Source: Trichomonas vaginalis G3 (taxonomy: Eukaryota; Parabasalia; Trichomonadida; Trichomonadidae). From it: a DNA stretch of 64,000 nucleotides. Of the stretch, positions 25,492 to 35,904 are shown one piece after another (position 1 is the first letter of the stretch; every line of letters begins with the position of its first letter). Made by a program: the position numbers and the translations under genes. The stretch lies in NCBI RefSeq assembly GCF_026262505.1, contig NC_067208.1, positions 13,711,962 through 13,775,961 of the forward strand, given 5' to 3'. The notes under the pieces are model-generated. The model was not told the DNA's origin, did no database searches, and worked only from the letters and a program-made list of their open reading frames with translations.

Positions 25492-25493
<2 letters not shown>

Positions 25494-25724
25494 CTAATCA
25501 ATAGTAAGTTAGATTTTTTATTAAAAGAGCAAATAAAGATACGATCGAGCAATAGTTTATTTTAAATCTCAATATTATAAAATAAATGTTCAAAATTTTT
25601 AAGTAATAATACTAAATACTTAAATAAGTAAAAGCACACAAGAAAAATATTCACTAACTTAAGAAAAAATCATATATTTAGAGAATTATCCCTTATAATA
25701 AGATTAAAAAAAATTAAACTGTTT
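25492..25724. other. AT-rich spacer between element end and host gene
   Basis: This spacer of 233 bases is very AT-rich. It holds the presumed 3' flank of the gene at 25725 and no other feature I can support. Confidence 0.5.
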
Positions 25725-27809
25725 TCAATCATCATCATCACCAGCTCCATAGAACTTGTGTTTGCGATAGATGACACATTTTGCAAGCCATTTGACACCA
25801 CCAAGATATGACCACAAATCGCTGCCAACATCTCCACCTTGAAGACCTTTGATCAAACCATCAGGAACAATGTAAGTAATTTCATCGTCGAGCATGAACC
25901 AAACTCTTCCTTTGTTGACGAAGGCAACGAAATGACCTTGATGATAAGCAATAATGGAATGTATCTTAAATACATACGTTCCATCACTGAGTTGAGTTTT
26001 GTAGTTCTTCTTGATCTCAAATTTGTCAAAGAAGACATTTGGATCAGACCAATTCCTCTGAACGTCGACCCAGAGGAATGTTGAGATTTCATTGATATGA
26101 GAATCATCTGTGCACATTTGTTTAATTCCTTGATCAATACCTGCTGCACCAAGAGGAATGTGAAGCGAAACCGAATAGAAGCTTTCATCAGGAGTCTCAG
26201 TTTGATATTGGAATGTAACGGCAATATCTGGTTTGTTTGCTGATTCCGTAACATCATGTACAATCTTTTGAAATGTGTCATCGGCATCTTGCTGCTGGAA
26301 GTATTGCTTGCCGAGTGTTGTGATGAATTGTGAGCATGAAATTGTGTATTCCTTGTGGCGGTAGTGCAACATCTGATCATAAATTTCGGCAAGTGCTTTC
26401 ACTGGCGTATATTCGACATCTCCCAAATGCTCCATTACATCTTTTCTGAAAGTATTTACGTAGAACAAAACTTGCAAAACGGCATTGACATGGCAGGTAG
26501 CTCCCTCATTATGTAATCCTGGAATTGACATTTTTGTTTCGATGTTGTAGATTGCATTTTGTGTTCTTTTAACAAGTATCTTATCAATCTTTTCATATCC
26601 AGCTAGTGGAGATGGAATCTTCATTGGAGTTTCTGGAGTTTGGAGATAAAGATCTTTTGGAACACATCTTGGCTTTGGCATTGGGCTTCCTGAACCATTT
26701 GGTTCTGGTGTTGCTGCAGCTTCTTTTTCATCTTTTGGAGTGCAAGGAAAATCGCAGTTATCCTTCTCACTGAGAGGTGTGGAATCGATGTGATAGTTAT
26801 CTAAAGCAAACAATCCTTGAACAATAAGTGGAAGATTGCCTTTTTCACCACGATATCCTATTGCCAAGACACTCCAATTACTTTTATCGCGTGCAAAGCG
26901 GCGTTCGACAATTTGGCGATCATGTGCAATCGCATTATTGCGTTTTGTAACTTCTTCGTCATCACCTCTTTGCATAATGACGGCTGTTGGATGGTATTTC
27001 TGAATACCGATGTAACCTCTATCTGCAAGAAGTCCTAATGCAACAGATTCAACTCCACGTTGGACATGTAAAAAATCTGAAGCTCCTGATAAATCAAATA
27101 CTTTCTTATCGTGAACTGAAGCTAAAAAACTTGTATTCATGTGAATTACCTGTCCTAAAGGATTAACAAGAACTTGAACCTTCATACCATTGCAATGGTT
27201 TTTAGCATCCCATGAACTTTTACGCTCAGCAAGATCAAGAGGAACGGTAAAAGGAATAGTAGAGCTATCAACTGCAGCAACACATGTTGGAAAGTTATCG
27301 AACTCCTTGTCACAGGGAGAATATTGTTTTGGAATGAATTCAGCAATGAAAATTGGGAACATCCTGTTTGTTGTTTTGTTAATGATTTTGCTGAGGTAAC
27401 TCTGTTTCAAACTAACAATTCCTGACATTTTTTGCAATGGAAGATAAGTGCAATAGTAAGTTAATGTTAGGAATAACGCATCTAATGGATCACAACCGTT
27501 TTTCCGACCGCGTCTGGATGAAAACTCATGCTCGCGAACAACATCAACTAAATACAAGAGTTGATCCAAAGAAAAGTTACAAAGGTCTTTGACATTTAAG
27601 ATTGGGTGTGCCTCAAGGAATTTTTGTAAGCTAAACTTTCTGACAACTTTAAATTCTTCGGCATTAGCTGGTGCTTGATTTTCATCTTCACTTGCGGGCT
27701 CTGATTCATCAAGATAAGCTAAGTGCATTTGCATTCTCACGATTTCCTTGGATCGGGTTTTGGACTTCTGGATATCATCCAAGAACTCGGAATCATCCTT
27801 GTACTCCAT
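25725..27809 (-). CDS. Fusion of DDE transposase domain and ubiquitin-specific protease
   Basis: This 694-residue protein joins two enzyme domains. Residues about 65-330 match the HTH_Tnp_4/DDE_Tnp_4 (IS5/Harbinger-like) pattern: a helical N-terminal region, then D181 in AAVDSS, D263 in LADRGY and E302 in IVERRF, the expected catalytic triad. A low-complexity linker (about 345-400) follows. Residues about 430-685 match a C19 ubiquitin hydrolase, with Cys box GLHNEGATCHVN (C439), QQDADD near 507 and His box YHQGHFVAF (H626) followed by WFMLDDE. Both catalytic sets look present. I chose the ATG at 27809 because TCACTTTCATTA, close to the trichomonad initiator, lies just before it; an ATG at 27830 would precede that site. 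It may be a domesticated transposase that brings deubiquitination to DNA, or a transposon that captured a protease. No terminal repeats are seen around it. Confidence 0.85.
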   Translation of the reverse strand: MEYKDDSEFLDDIQKSKTRSKEIVRMQMHLAYLDESEPASEDENQAPANAEEFKVVRKFSLQKFLEAHPILNVKDLCNFSLDQLLYLVDVVREHEFSSRRGRKNGCDPLDALFLTLTYYCTYLPLQKMSGIVSLKQSYLSKIINKTTNRMFPIFIAEFIPKQYSPCDKEFDNFPTCVAAVDSSTIPFTVPLDLAERKSSWDAKNHCNGMKVQVLVNPLGQVIHMNTSFLASVHDKKVFDLSGASDFLHVQRGVESVALGLLADRGYIGIQKYHPTAVIMQRGDDEEVTKRNNAIAHDRQIVERRFARDKSNWSVLAIGYRGEKGNLPLIVQGLFALDNYHIDSTPLSEKDNCDFPCTPKDEKEAAATPEPNGSGSPMPKPRCVPKDLYLQTPETPMKIPSPLAGYEKIDKILVKRTQNAIYNIETKMSIPGLHNEGATCHVNAVLQVLFYVNTFRKDVMEHLGDVEYTPVKALAEIYDQMLHYRHKEYTISCSQFITTLGKQYFQQQDADDTFQKIVHDVTESANKPDIAVTFQYQTETPDESFYSVSLHIPLGAAGIDQGIKQMCTDDSHINEISTFLWVDVQRNWSDPNVFFDKFEIKKNYKTQLSDGTYVFKIHSIIAYHQGHFVAFVNKGRVWFMLDDEITYIVPDGLIKGLQGGDVGSDLWSYLGGVKWLAKCVIYRKHKFYGAGDDDD

Positions 27810-27821
27810 TAATGAAAGTGA
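27810..27821 (-). promoter_or_regulatory. Initiator for the transposase-USP gene
   Basis: On the minus strand TCACTTTCATTA sits directly before the ATG at 27809. It is very close to the published T. vaginalis initiator TCAYTWYTCATTA and would give a leader of about ten bases. Confidence 0.65.
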
Positions 27822-27830
27822 TATGAACAT

Positions 27831-29698
27831 TTCTTCTAAGAGTTTTCATTCAATTCATGTTTTTAAGAAGTTAGTGAATTAATTTTCATATCTCAGAAAT
27901 TCGAAAAATAGTTGTTTAACACAAAAATTGATCAAATGCTTCTCTAATTATCTAAATAGCTAAAATTGTAAATTCAAGATATTTGACACAAATTCAATTT
28001 TGACGGTTTGAAACAGTGCGTTTATTCTTCCGTTTATTTCTAAAAGCATAGCATTTTTATTAAATATGATTCTAATAATATTTTTGGATTAAACAGATAT
28101 CTGTGGTCAATTCTATTGATTTTTTTTCCACTCGGAATACATTTTTAAGATATGTAATTTGATCCCACTACTATCAAATGATTAATGCATATAAAAAAAG
28201 CAATTACATTTAAAAAAACGAACTATTGAAAAATTGACAGTTGACGGTATAGTTTCAATTTTTTGAATTGATATCGACTATTTTAAAAATGAAACTCTTT
28301 TGGAGTTTTTTATGCATCAAAAGGTATTAGTACACATATATATAAGATCTAGTAATTCGGTTAAGCATTGAAGGTAATTCAAAGGTTTAGCTTTTGATAT
28401 TTGTTTTGTTTGAATACTCTACATGTATATTTAGACTTCATACAAAGTTCCAAAGGTCTATAAACATAGAAAAAATTTAGGATATGGTAATAAATTTGGT
28501 TCGTAAAATTGAAAGGAAAATTTTATCTATTCATATATTTAGAACCATCATGTTAAATATATCTATTAATGACTAATATTGCCAAAGGAGAAGGGAAAAT
28601 TTTATAAAATTTTATCATATTAAGGTATAAAACTATTATTTCCTATATATTTATGAATCAAATAGTAAGATAATCACTCTTTGTTAGACTAAATTAAATG
28701 AAAAAAGTCTAAATTGTATGATCGTCTAAACTCAGTATAACCTATACCAAAGCTTATTAATGGCTTATGCAAATATACAGCTGATGTTAGCTTAGTTTTT
28801 GACCAAAATACAAAAAAAAATTATGAGTACAATATGATCAAATTTTTATAAAAGCAGCCGAAAACAGCATTCAATTGGAATGGTATTATCAATGATAATC
28901 ATTCAAGACACTTTTATCAAAAAATTTACATAAATCTTTTTCAAAACAGAGTATTTTGCAAAAATTTCATCGAAAAGATAGCTTTGTCTAATAAAAATGA
29001 TATGGTACGGAAAATCTATTGAAAATAATCTGAGGAATTTGAAATTCATTCAAAAGTCTTGAAAAAAGTGAATGCATTCATGAATGTCCCATATCCATTT
29101 TATCCTAGTTGTTTCATAATTCCATATTGCCGATTCCTATTCTAGTTTTTGGTGCTTTTCTATGATAACCAAATTGATTTGGTTATCATAGAAAAGAGAC
29201 CATTATAATGCTTAAAATTAATTATGTTTAGGGCCGGTTTATTGGGATAAGGAAGTTTATAATACGTGAACACTTGTTTCCTCATCGAAAAGTCATAACG
29301 CATAAAGTCGATGTTTCCTTAGTACAAAAAGTGACATATGACGCTTAACTCTTTATTCCAGATAATGACCATATTTATGGGATTAAAAAGTTTAGGAAGC
29401 TTCTCCCCATTTCATATTGTTGCTTGTAATGCGAACATAAATTGGATTACATCCCATGTAAAAATTAAAAGGTTATTTTTAATTTCATTTATTACGCGTT
29501 TTTAAATATATTTCTTTATCTGAGTATTTTAATATCTCATAGAAAATTGATTTGACTGAATTTGTAAACTATAGATTTTAGTATCATTAAAGAAAAGATA
29601 ATCTTTCATATTATTTCAATTTTATGCTAGAATGCAATAAATTTTCATAACAAATCGTTCAGAAATTTTCTCATAAAAAATTTTTATTCAACAAGCGA
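27831..29698. other. AT-rich intergenic region
   Basis: This 1.9 kb region has no convincing coding sequence on either strand. It holds a perfect 42-base palindrome (29155-29196) and otherwise simple AT-rich sequence. A TCATAA site at 29671 may serve the downstream kinase gene. Confidence 0.6.
29155..29196. repeat. Perfect 20-bp-arm palindrome with 2-base centre
   Basis: Arms 29155-29174 and 29177-29196 are exact reverse complements around TG. The structure is far too long for chance in 64 kb. It lies about 500 bases upstream of the kinase gene and is not followed by a T run that would suggest a terminator. Confidence 0.8.
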
Positions 29699-31087
29699 AT
29701 GAGTCTTTTGTTGGATGAAAATTCTCAGCCACAGAATATTGGTAATTATCAATTTATAGAACGAATAGGGCGAGGAGGAATGGCTTCGGTCTGGAAAGCT
29801 CAGCATATTCCTTCAAAATTATTTGTTGCAATTAAAGCTATTCCAAAAGAGCTGATACAAAATGACAAAAAACAAATGCGGTTTATAAGAGAAGTCGAAT
29901 TGATGAAACAAATGGATCATCCTTTCATAGTTCAATTATATCAAACCTTGGAAGATGAAAATTATCATTATTTAGTTATGGAATATCTTCCTAATGGAAA
30001 CCTTGACGATTACATACAAGAAAAAGGACCAATACCAGAAGGTATGATGGGAAGGATATTCGCTCAAATTTACTCGGTTTTATACTACCTCCATAAAGTT
30101 GTTAAGATTTCTCATCGAGATTTGAAAGCCGAAAATGTTCTACTAGATCAAAATTATAATATCCGAATAATAGATTTCGGATTGAGCACTACTTTTGTTG
30201 ATGAAAATACAGAATTTTTTACTAGATGCGGATCTCAATGTATGTTTCTTTTATTGGTTATCACTATTAATAGAAAATCTCAAAATTTTTCTATTAATGT
30301 GGAACCAAAAACAATTTTTATAAGTTACTAACACACAGATTATATGGCTCCTGAAATATTCAAAAATGAACCTTACAAGCTCGGCTCCGATATTTGGTCG
30401 CTAGGTGTATTACTTTACTTGATGGCCGTGGGTAAACTCCCATTTAAGGATACCGACTCCCAAGGTACCATGAACAAAATTCTCTTCTCAAATCCTATTT
30501 ACCCTCCAACGATGACTCAATCATTACAAGATTTATTGAACCGTATGATGACAAAGAACCCAAACGAACGCATTTCCTGCGATGATATTTCAACACATCC
30601 ATGGTTTTCACCTCGAGAATACACATATACGATGATAATTACTGAACAATGGAAAGATTTCGATATTAACCTTTCTGTTATACCTAAAATGGAACAGATG
30701 GGAATTTCAATAGATAACATTCGCCAAAATATTACTTTAAAGGTATTCAATGAGAGTACAGCTATTTATCGTATTTTATGTCGAAATGATTATATCGAAA
30801 AGCTCCAAAGAATACCTCGCTCACAGACATTCAAACCAATACACGGGCGTGCAAGATCTGATACTTGCAATAGGCTAAAACAAATACAAGGCTCAGCCTC
30901 AACGAACGGAATCAATAAATTAAAGGATTCAACTCCGCCACCAGATGAGATACCTAGATCAATAGGTTTTCAAAAATTGCCAATATCTACACCTCCTGCC
31001 GAAGAGAAGAAGAAATATACGTTCAGGCCACGTAGTAGATCGAGATCAACCAAGACGGCTTTGATGCTTACGGAGGCTTTTGACTGA
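29699..31087 (+). CDS. Ser/Thr protein kinase, CAMK/SNF1-like, with one intron
   Basis: Two exons (29699-30239 and 30339-31087) give a 429-residue kinase. The glycine loop IGRGGMASV is at about 24-32, the ATP lysine K46 in VAIK, the catalytic loop HRDLKAEN at 139-146, and DFG at 159-161. The activation segment ends CGSQYYMAPE, and the intron falls within this last motif, so splicing is needed to complete it. After the kinase domain (about 15-275) a tail of about 150 residues is basic and serine/proline-rich, as in AMPK/MARK relatives. It probably phosphorylates cytosolic substrates; the substrate cannot be told. All key residues are present. Confidence 0.9.
30240..30338 (+). other. Spliceosomal intron in kinase gene (99 bases)
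   Basis: The 5' end is GTATGT (30240-30245) and the 3' end is ACTAACACACAG (30327-30338), the fused branch-point and acceptor motif known for T. vaginalis introns. Removal restores the frame exactly (phase 1) and completes the conserved kinase APE region. Confidence 0.95.
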
Positions 31088-31564
31088 AAATGCGAATTTG
31101 AATTTTGTTTTAATTATCTAATTTTTTTGTGCTAAATATTAATGTTTTATATGATTTTTAACTCAAATTCCTATTGTTATTATTTGTGGAAGACTTTATG
31201 ACTCCTGAATTCAATCAAATTTTTGGAATATATTTCGTAAAAGCTTAAATTAATGATAAAATACAAGATTTCTTTGTAAAAAATTTTAATGAAAGGTCTG
31301 GTAAAGGATTTTACTCAAAATTTTATAATTCAGCTACTCTGTTTGTTGAATTCATGGAATTTAAATTTTGAATTGAAAACCGAAAAATTCAAACAGGATC
31401 TGGTTTGATAAAATATCATCAAAATAGTGTATGAAACTAGAATTTTGATTTTTGTAATTTAGACAAAAATTGTGAGTTTCCAAATCAAGAAAAATTGAAT
31501 GAAAATTTTGTACCAAAAGAAATTTTCTCAGACTCTGCCAACAATTCATTTTTCTTGAATCTGA
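31088..31564. other. Intergenic region with initiator site
   Basis: This AT-rich spacer has no coding sequence. TCATTTTTC at 31546, 17 bases before the next ATG, is a good initiator candidate. Confidence 0.5.
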
Positions 31565-31825
31565 ATGGCAATCCATGCGGTCCTCCCAGGGGGATACGCA
31601 ATCCCCCTCACAGTCTCTCCAGACTGGACAATTGAGAAGCTTATCGCTATGATCACCAAGCACATTGGAATCCAGGCAGAGAGAATCTTGTTAATGCACA
31701 ACAGCGAGCCTCTCTATGGAATCTTCACAGTTGGTGATTATGAGATCAAGGAAGGCGAGAAGATTTTCATTGGAATCTGGATAGGCCAAAATCTTGCAAT
31801 TTCGAAAGCCTGCTCTTTAGCCTAG
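31565..31825 (+). CDS. Small ubiquitin-like fold protein
   Basis: The 86-residue protein follows the ubiquitin beta-grasp pattern: an opening strand, a segment around TIEKLIAMITKHIGI that matches the central helix of ubiquitin, then a strand with a short turn and GDYEIKEGEKIFI matching the end of the fold. It lacks a C-terminal diglycine (the tail is SKACSLA), so it is unlikely to be conjugated like ubiquitin. It could be a single-domain adaptor. Base composition is more GC-rich than its surroundings, suggesting good expression. An initiator-like TCATT lies 17 bases before the ATG. Confidence 0.6.
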   Translation: MAIHAVLPGGYAIPLTVSPDWTIEKLIAMITKHIGIQAERILLMHNSEPLYGIFTVGDYEIKEGEKIFIGIWIGQNLAISKACSLA

Positions 31826-32132
31826 ATGTTGAATATTATGTTTTCTTATTTGTTAATTTTACTAGTTATTAAATAATTAACGTTTTTTGTTTTTTATTAC
31901 GTAAATTGCTTCAATTTTCTCCAATACTTTCATAAAAATTCCTATAAATGAGCGAAATGCCTATAATTTCGAGTTTGAAATGTTAATTAACCTTCCAGTG
32001 GAAATAAAACGAAGTTCAGAAAATTTGGAAAAATTCTTTGAGTTTGATGAAATTTAAGTTATCATTTATTATATTTGGCTCTTGAGAATATTAATATTTA
32101 ATTGCAAGAAATTTCATTTTTCTTTGTTGGGA
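31826..32132. other. Intergenic region with initiator site
   Basis: The only signal seen is TCATTTTTC at 32114, 17 bases before the ATG at 32133, the same spacing as the gene upstream. Confidence 0.5.
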
Positions 32133-33044
32133 ATGAGTCAAGAATCTCAAAATTCCCAATCACAAAGAAAATCATACCTTCCTTCAAAAGATTTTGCAAG
32201 TAACCTTGAGCCAAAGGATGTTATAAAGAAATACGATGATATCAATCAGCAAATAATTGAGAACGAAAAAGATCTTATCACTAATGCAACCCCAAGAAAT
32301 CTTAGCGAGATCCTTATACAAATGGATAAAATGCAATCCCTTGTTAAAAAACCATCTGTATTTGAAAAAGATCTAAAATCTATAAATCGAGTTACACGTA
32401 TTGCTGTTGAACAAGGCAATCAAGTCACATTGTCAGATTCTGCATTTAATCTTGCATCTGTACATCGTAATTTATGTGCAAAATATCCAACGCGCAAAGA
32501 AAAACAATTTGATTTAGCTCAGCTTGGGGATATTTTTATTCGATCTTCCCTTATTGCCCCAAGAATGAACATACCAATGCTATACGGACTTGATGATTTT
32601 CACGTAAAACCACGACAAAAAAGAGCCACTCAATCGCAGGTAAGAGATGAAGTTACTGCTGATGAAATTAAAGTAGGATACAAGAAAACAAATGAAAAGG
32701 CACATTCTTTAACAGAAAGAGGCAGAAAATTTTTCAAAGAAATCAGTAACAGCGGAGCTCGACCTCTTGCTGATACAATAAGTACAGAGGAAGGGTTTGA
32801 TGCAATGATACAAAAAGCTTTCGAGCTTGCCCATCTTGTTAGAGATGGTCGTGTTTGCGTTGACATTGAGAACCATGAAATTGTTGCAAAAGCCGCTGGA
32901 TCTGATATGAAGGATATTGATGGCAAAGGAAGAAAGAAATGTGTTTTACATCTCAGATATAAAGATTACCAAAATATGCTTTCGCTTCTCAACTCTGAAA
33001 AACCTGAAGTTCACCATGATATAGAAATTGATGATCTCTTTTAG
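32133..33044 (+). CDS. Probable Nse4 kleisin subunit of Smc5/6 complex
   Basis: The 303-residue protein has the layout of Nse4. A helical N-terminal half (about 30-140) resembles the Nse3/Smc5-binding region (VIKKYDDINQQIIENEKDL onward), followed by a conserved middle block (FDLAQLGDIFIRSSL). The C-terminal winged-helix-like domain includes FDAMIQKAFELAHLVRDGRVCVDIE, close to the Nse4 signature around LVRDG. Nse4 bridges Smc5 and Smc6 heads in DNA repair. I start at 32133 rather than the in-frame ATG at 32082, because an initiator site (32114) lies between them. The acidic end IEIDDLF is unremarkable. The family call is by pattern memory only. Confidence 0.65.
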   Translation: MSQESQNSQSQRKSYLPSKDFASNLEPKDVIKKYDDINQQIIENEKDLITNATPRNLSEILIQMDKMQSLVKKPSVFEKDLKSINRVTRIAVEQGNQVTLSDSAFNLASVHRNLCAKYPTRKEKQFDLAQLGDIFIRSSLIAPRMNIPMLYGLDDFHVKPRQKRATQSQVRDEVTADEIKVGYKKTNEKAHSLTERGRKFFKEISNSGARPLADTISTEEGFDAMIQKAFELAHLVRDGRVCVDIENHEIVAKAAGSDMKDIDGKGRKKCVLHLRYKDYQNMLSLLNSEKPEVHHDIEIDDLF

Positions 33045-33205
33045 AATGATTTGTTTGTAATAAAAAACCTATTTATGAAAAATGTTAATTAATTTGGATT
33101 TCCTCATATTTTTATACATTCAACCAATTTACATTATAGTTTATAGTCAAAAAAAATATGGATCTTAAAAAATTATGTAAAATATCAACAATAAGTAGTT
33201 GTTTA

Positions 33206-33859
33206 CTATTTCACGGTAGAATTAGGAGGTTGATCTGGTGCTATTGGGTCAGGTGGTAAAGCTCCTAATTGTTTTTCAAGATTTTGTATTTCCATATCTA
33301 AATTATTTCTAAGATTTGTAAGGGTTTCTATTTGCCTTGATAGTTTTTCTTTCTTTTCACGTTGTTGAATTTGCGTGAATAACTTTTTCATAACAAAATT
33401 TGTTGTTGTTTCTGTTGGGCATTCATATTTTCGTAAATCGCTTTGGAGCTTTTGAAGTTCAGCTCTAGCACGCTTAATATCAATTTCATATTGAGAACAA
33501 GCTACTTCAATCTCTTTTTGTTCTTTATCCAATAAAATGGCTTCTTCCTCAGCCTTTCTATTGTATTCTTCAATTAATTGCCTAAGATGATATAATTCGA
33601 GATTTTTATCTGCTAAAATTTTATCATTTTTAGATTGTTCGATTTTTCTGTTATCTTCGTATTCTTTTACTTTCGCATCATAATCGGATTGTAATACTCC
33701 GTTTTGATTTTTAATTTCTCTAACTTGTTGCCCAAGCTGTTCGACGGCTTCTTCACCAAGATTTACTTTTTCAGTCTCGATAGTGAGCTGATTATTAAGC
33801 TTCTTGATTCTATTCCTTATTTTCTCGATGCTCTTCTTCATTTTTCCACTCGCAGACAT
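33206..33859 (-). CDS. Coiled-coil protein
   Basis: The 217-residue protein is almost entirely predicted coiled coil (about 8-195), rich in Lys, Glu and Gln with heptad-like leucines, and ends in a short proline-rich tail. No catalytic motif, signal peptide or membrane segment is seen. In a flagellate such small coiled-coil proteins are often cytoskeletal, but nothing here shows that directly. It is convergent with the Nse4-like gene (gap about 160 bases). Confidence 0.7.
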   Translation of the reverse strand: MSASGKMKKSIEKIRNRIKKLNNQLTIETEKVNLGEEAVEQLGQQVREIKNQNGVLQSDYDAKVKEYEDNRKIEQSKNDKILADKNLELYHLRQLIEEYNRKAEEEAILLDKEQKEIEVACSQYEIDIKRARAELQKLQSDLRKYECPTETTTNFVMKKLFTQIQQREKKEKLSRQIETLTNLRNNLDMEIQNLEKQLGALPPDPIAPDQPPNSTVK

Positions 33860-34436
33860 CTAAAAAAATGCAAAATAAAGAAGAGATTTTAAAATGTCAC
33901 CTTTTATTGCAATCAAATCCTGATAGCAAAACTGTGTTTCTATCTGATTTTATGGCTCTAGATATCATGTATAACAATGTCGTTAAACTTTATGCAATAA
34001 TTTTTGTATTCTATGAGAAACATTTCGTCCAGACTCTCAGTTGAAGCTAAAAATGCCATATCTATGATGTAAAAAATTATATTCCTTGGCTGTTTTGTCT
34101 ATTATCTCTAATAGTTATAATAATTTTTCAACAAAGCGAGATAAATTCAAAATTTTATTCAAATTCTGAAATAGAACTTATTTTAGGGAGTTCTTATTTT
34201 CCAAATTTTTTCCAAATTCTCCAAAATGATCATAAAATTTACAATTTTTTGAGTTATTTTTAATTTTTTGAAATTTTTTTGGAAACTCATTTTATTAGAA
34301 ATCAAATTTCTACAGTATGGATTAATTATTTAGGGCTTACATATGTCATTGCTCACATTAATTTTGAATTCTATTATGAAATTACCCTAAAAATTACCAA
34401 AATATGATTTTTAAAAAGTGACTAGATTTTAGTATC
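33860..34436. other. Divergent intergenic region
   Basis: This AT-rich spacer lies between two divergent genes. AAAAAGTGAC at 34413-34422 lies 14 bases before the ATG at 34437 and is a candidate promoter motif shared with other genes here. Confidence 0.5.
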
Positions 34437-35654
34437 ATGGAAAATTATTTGCCTTATCTCAAGGAAGGTGGAAAGGCAAAGTTACAAACAGATCTTACAG
34501 AAGCTGCAGAACCTTTAGAGTTCATTAGCAAACTATCATCTTTCGAGTATATCGATAAAAATGATCTCGGACCATTTTATAATCTCATGGGTACTCTAAA
34601 TCGTTCAACAACAGATGTATTTTCTGATATTTTGAGACAACAGCTTATTGAATTCAAGCAAAAAATACTCACAATGAATCAAGAAGAGCTTAGAATTTTA
34701 GTTAAAGAAATTGAACCTTTTTCTGAAATCGGAGAGTTTCAAGAATTACTCAAAATTGCTCTTTCTAGAGTTCCTAAGATATCTCAAGTTGGGCCTCTTC
34801 CTGAATCCGTGGAACAAAATTTGACTCCAAAAGAAAAGGCAGATATCTATATTCATGATACAGCAAAGTTTAACGAATGGCTAGATTCACTGTTTTCTAC
34901 AGCCATGTTAGACTTTTCGAATGATGATTTTGGATATCATTCTCTTTTCAAAGAAATCGCGCCTATTGTTTTCCAAAAGCGTAGACTTGCAGTTCTTACT
35001 AATGAGTATTGCGAAAATCAGTTCGAAATGTCAAGCCATCCAATTTATACGATAATAAGGTTTTACATGGCCATTTTTAATTCCCCAATTGCTCAAATTG
35101 ACTTTGCAAGACCATTAGCACTCATTATTTACGGCTCTTTCCATGGAGTTAAAGCAAATATCCAGTTAATGAAAGAAGCATCTCAATTAGCTGGTGCAAA
35201 ACTTGCTCACATAATATTTTCAGTACCACAAGTTACTATGACTAGTAAAGTTTTGTACTATGGCGAATTCTTTGGCTTTACGCATGAAGAAAACAAAAAA
35301 TTCATTCAAGATCTCGAACGTGATAACGATTACACTTTGGCAAGGTTGTCAAACAGTACTTTATACTGTAGAATTGCTACAATTGCTTGGATTCAAGGAA
35401 TAAAAATAAATCAACAAACAATCAAGTTTCTTTCGATTTCCGAGCCACAAACAGATCTAGGACTTATTATGGCTCGTAAATATAAGAAAGAGTATGATGT
35501 TGTCCTTCAGAATTGGGCTCAAAAGAATTCATGGATTTATATTGATTATCTGACAAGAATTAAGGCAAGTGGACTAGAGGTACCTGCTTTTACGACAAAG
35601 CCTGATTTAACCCCACAGCAGGCATCAATAGCTCAAGTTCTTTTATTATTATAA
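34437..35654 (+). CDS. Unrecognised all-helical protein
   Basis: The 405-residue protein appears alpha-helical throughout, with alternating helix-like segments suggesting a repeat solenoid of the HEAT/TPR/MIF4G kind. The segment ARPLALIIYGSFHGVKANIQLMKEA looks well packed and might be conserved. No catalytic motif, signal peptide or membrane segment is seen. I do not recognise the family. There is no classical TCA initiator before the ATG; AAAAAGTGAC lies there instead. Confidence 0.6.
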   Translation: MENYLPYLKEGGKAKLQTDLTEAAEPLEFISKLSSFEYIDKNDLGPFYNLMGTLNRSTTDVFSDILRQQLIEFKQKILTMNQEELRILVKEIEPFSEIGEFQELLKIALSRVPKISQVGPLPESVEQNLTPKEKADIYIHDTAKFNEWLDSLFSTAMLDFSNDDFGYHSLFKEIAPIVFQKRRLAVLTNEYCENQFEMSSHPIYTIIRFYMAIFNSPIAQIDFARPLALIIYGSFHGVKANIQLMKEASQLAGAKLAHIIFSVPQVTMTSKVLYYGEFFGFTHEENKKFIQDLERDNDYTLARLSNSTLYCRIATIAWIQGIKINQQTIKFLSISEPQTDLGLIMARKYKKEYDVVLQNWAQKNSWIYIDYLTRIKASGLEVPAFTTKPDLTPQQASIAQVLLLL

Positions 35655-35904
35655 TTTTATTTTGTATTATATTTGTTATTTATAGAATATTTAAACAATT
35701 TAAATATTGTTAGGTAAACTATTTTTCTTATCAATCTTTGGGTAAACATATAAAATACCGAATTTTATTTTGATTTTGAGACTTAGTATTAATAATTAGA
35801 GTTCACATGTACTAAAATCGATGTACGCAATGTATATAAGATTACATCCTTCTGAAATCATTCCATATCCATGTTTGACTTCCATCAACAATAAAGAAAG
35901 TTTT

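Noticed and set aside
27810-27830. Upstream in-frame ATG of the transposase-USP gene
   Set aside because: A near-consensus initiator lies between it and the next ATG, so it would fall outside the transcript.
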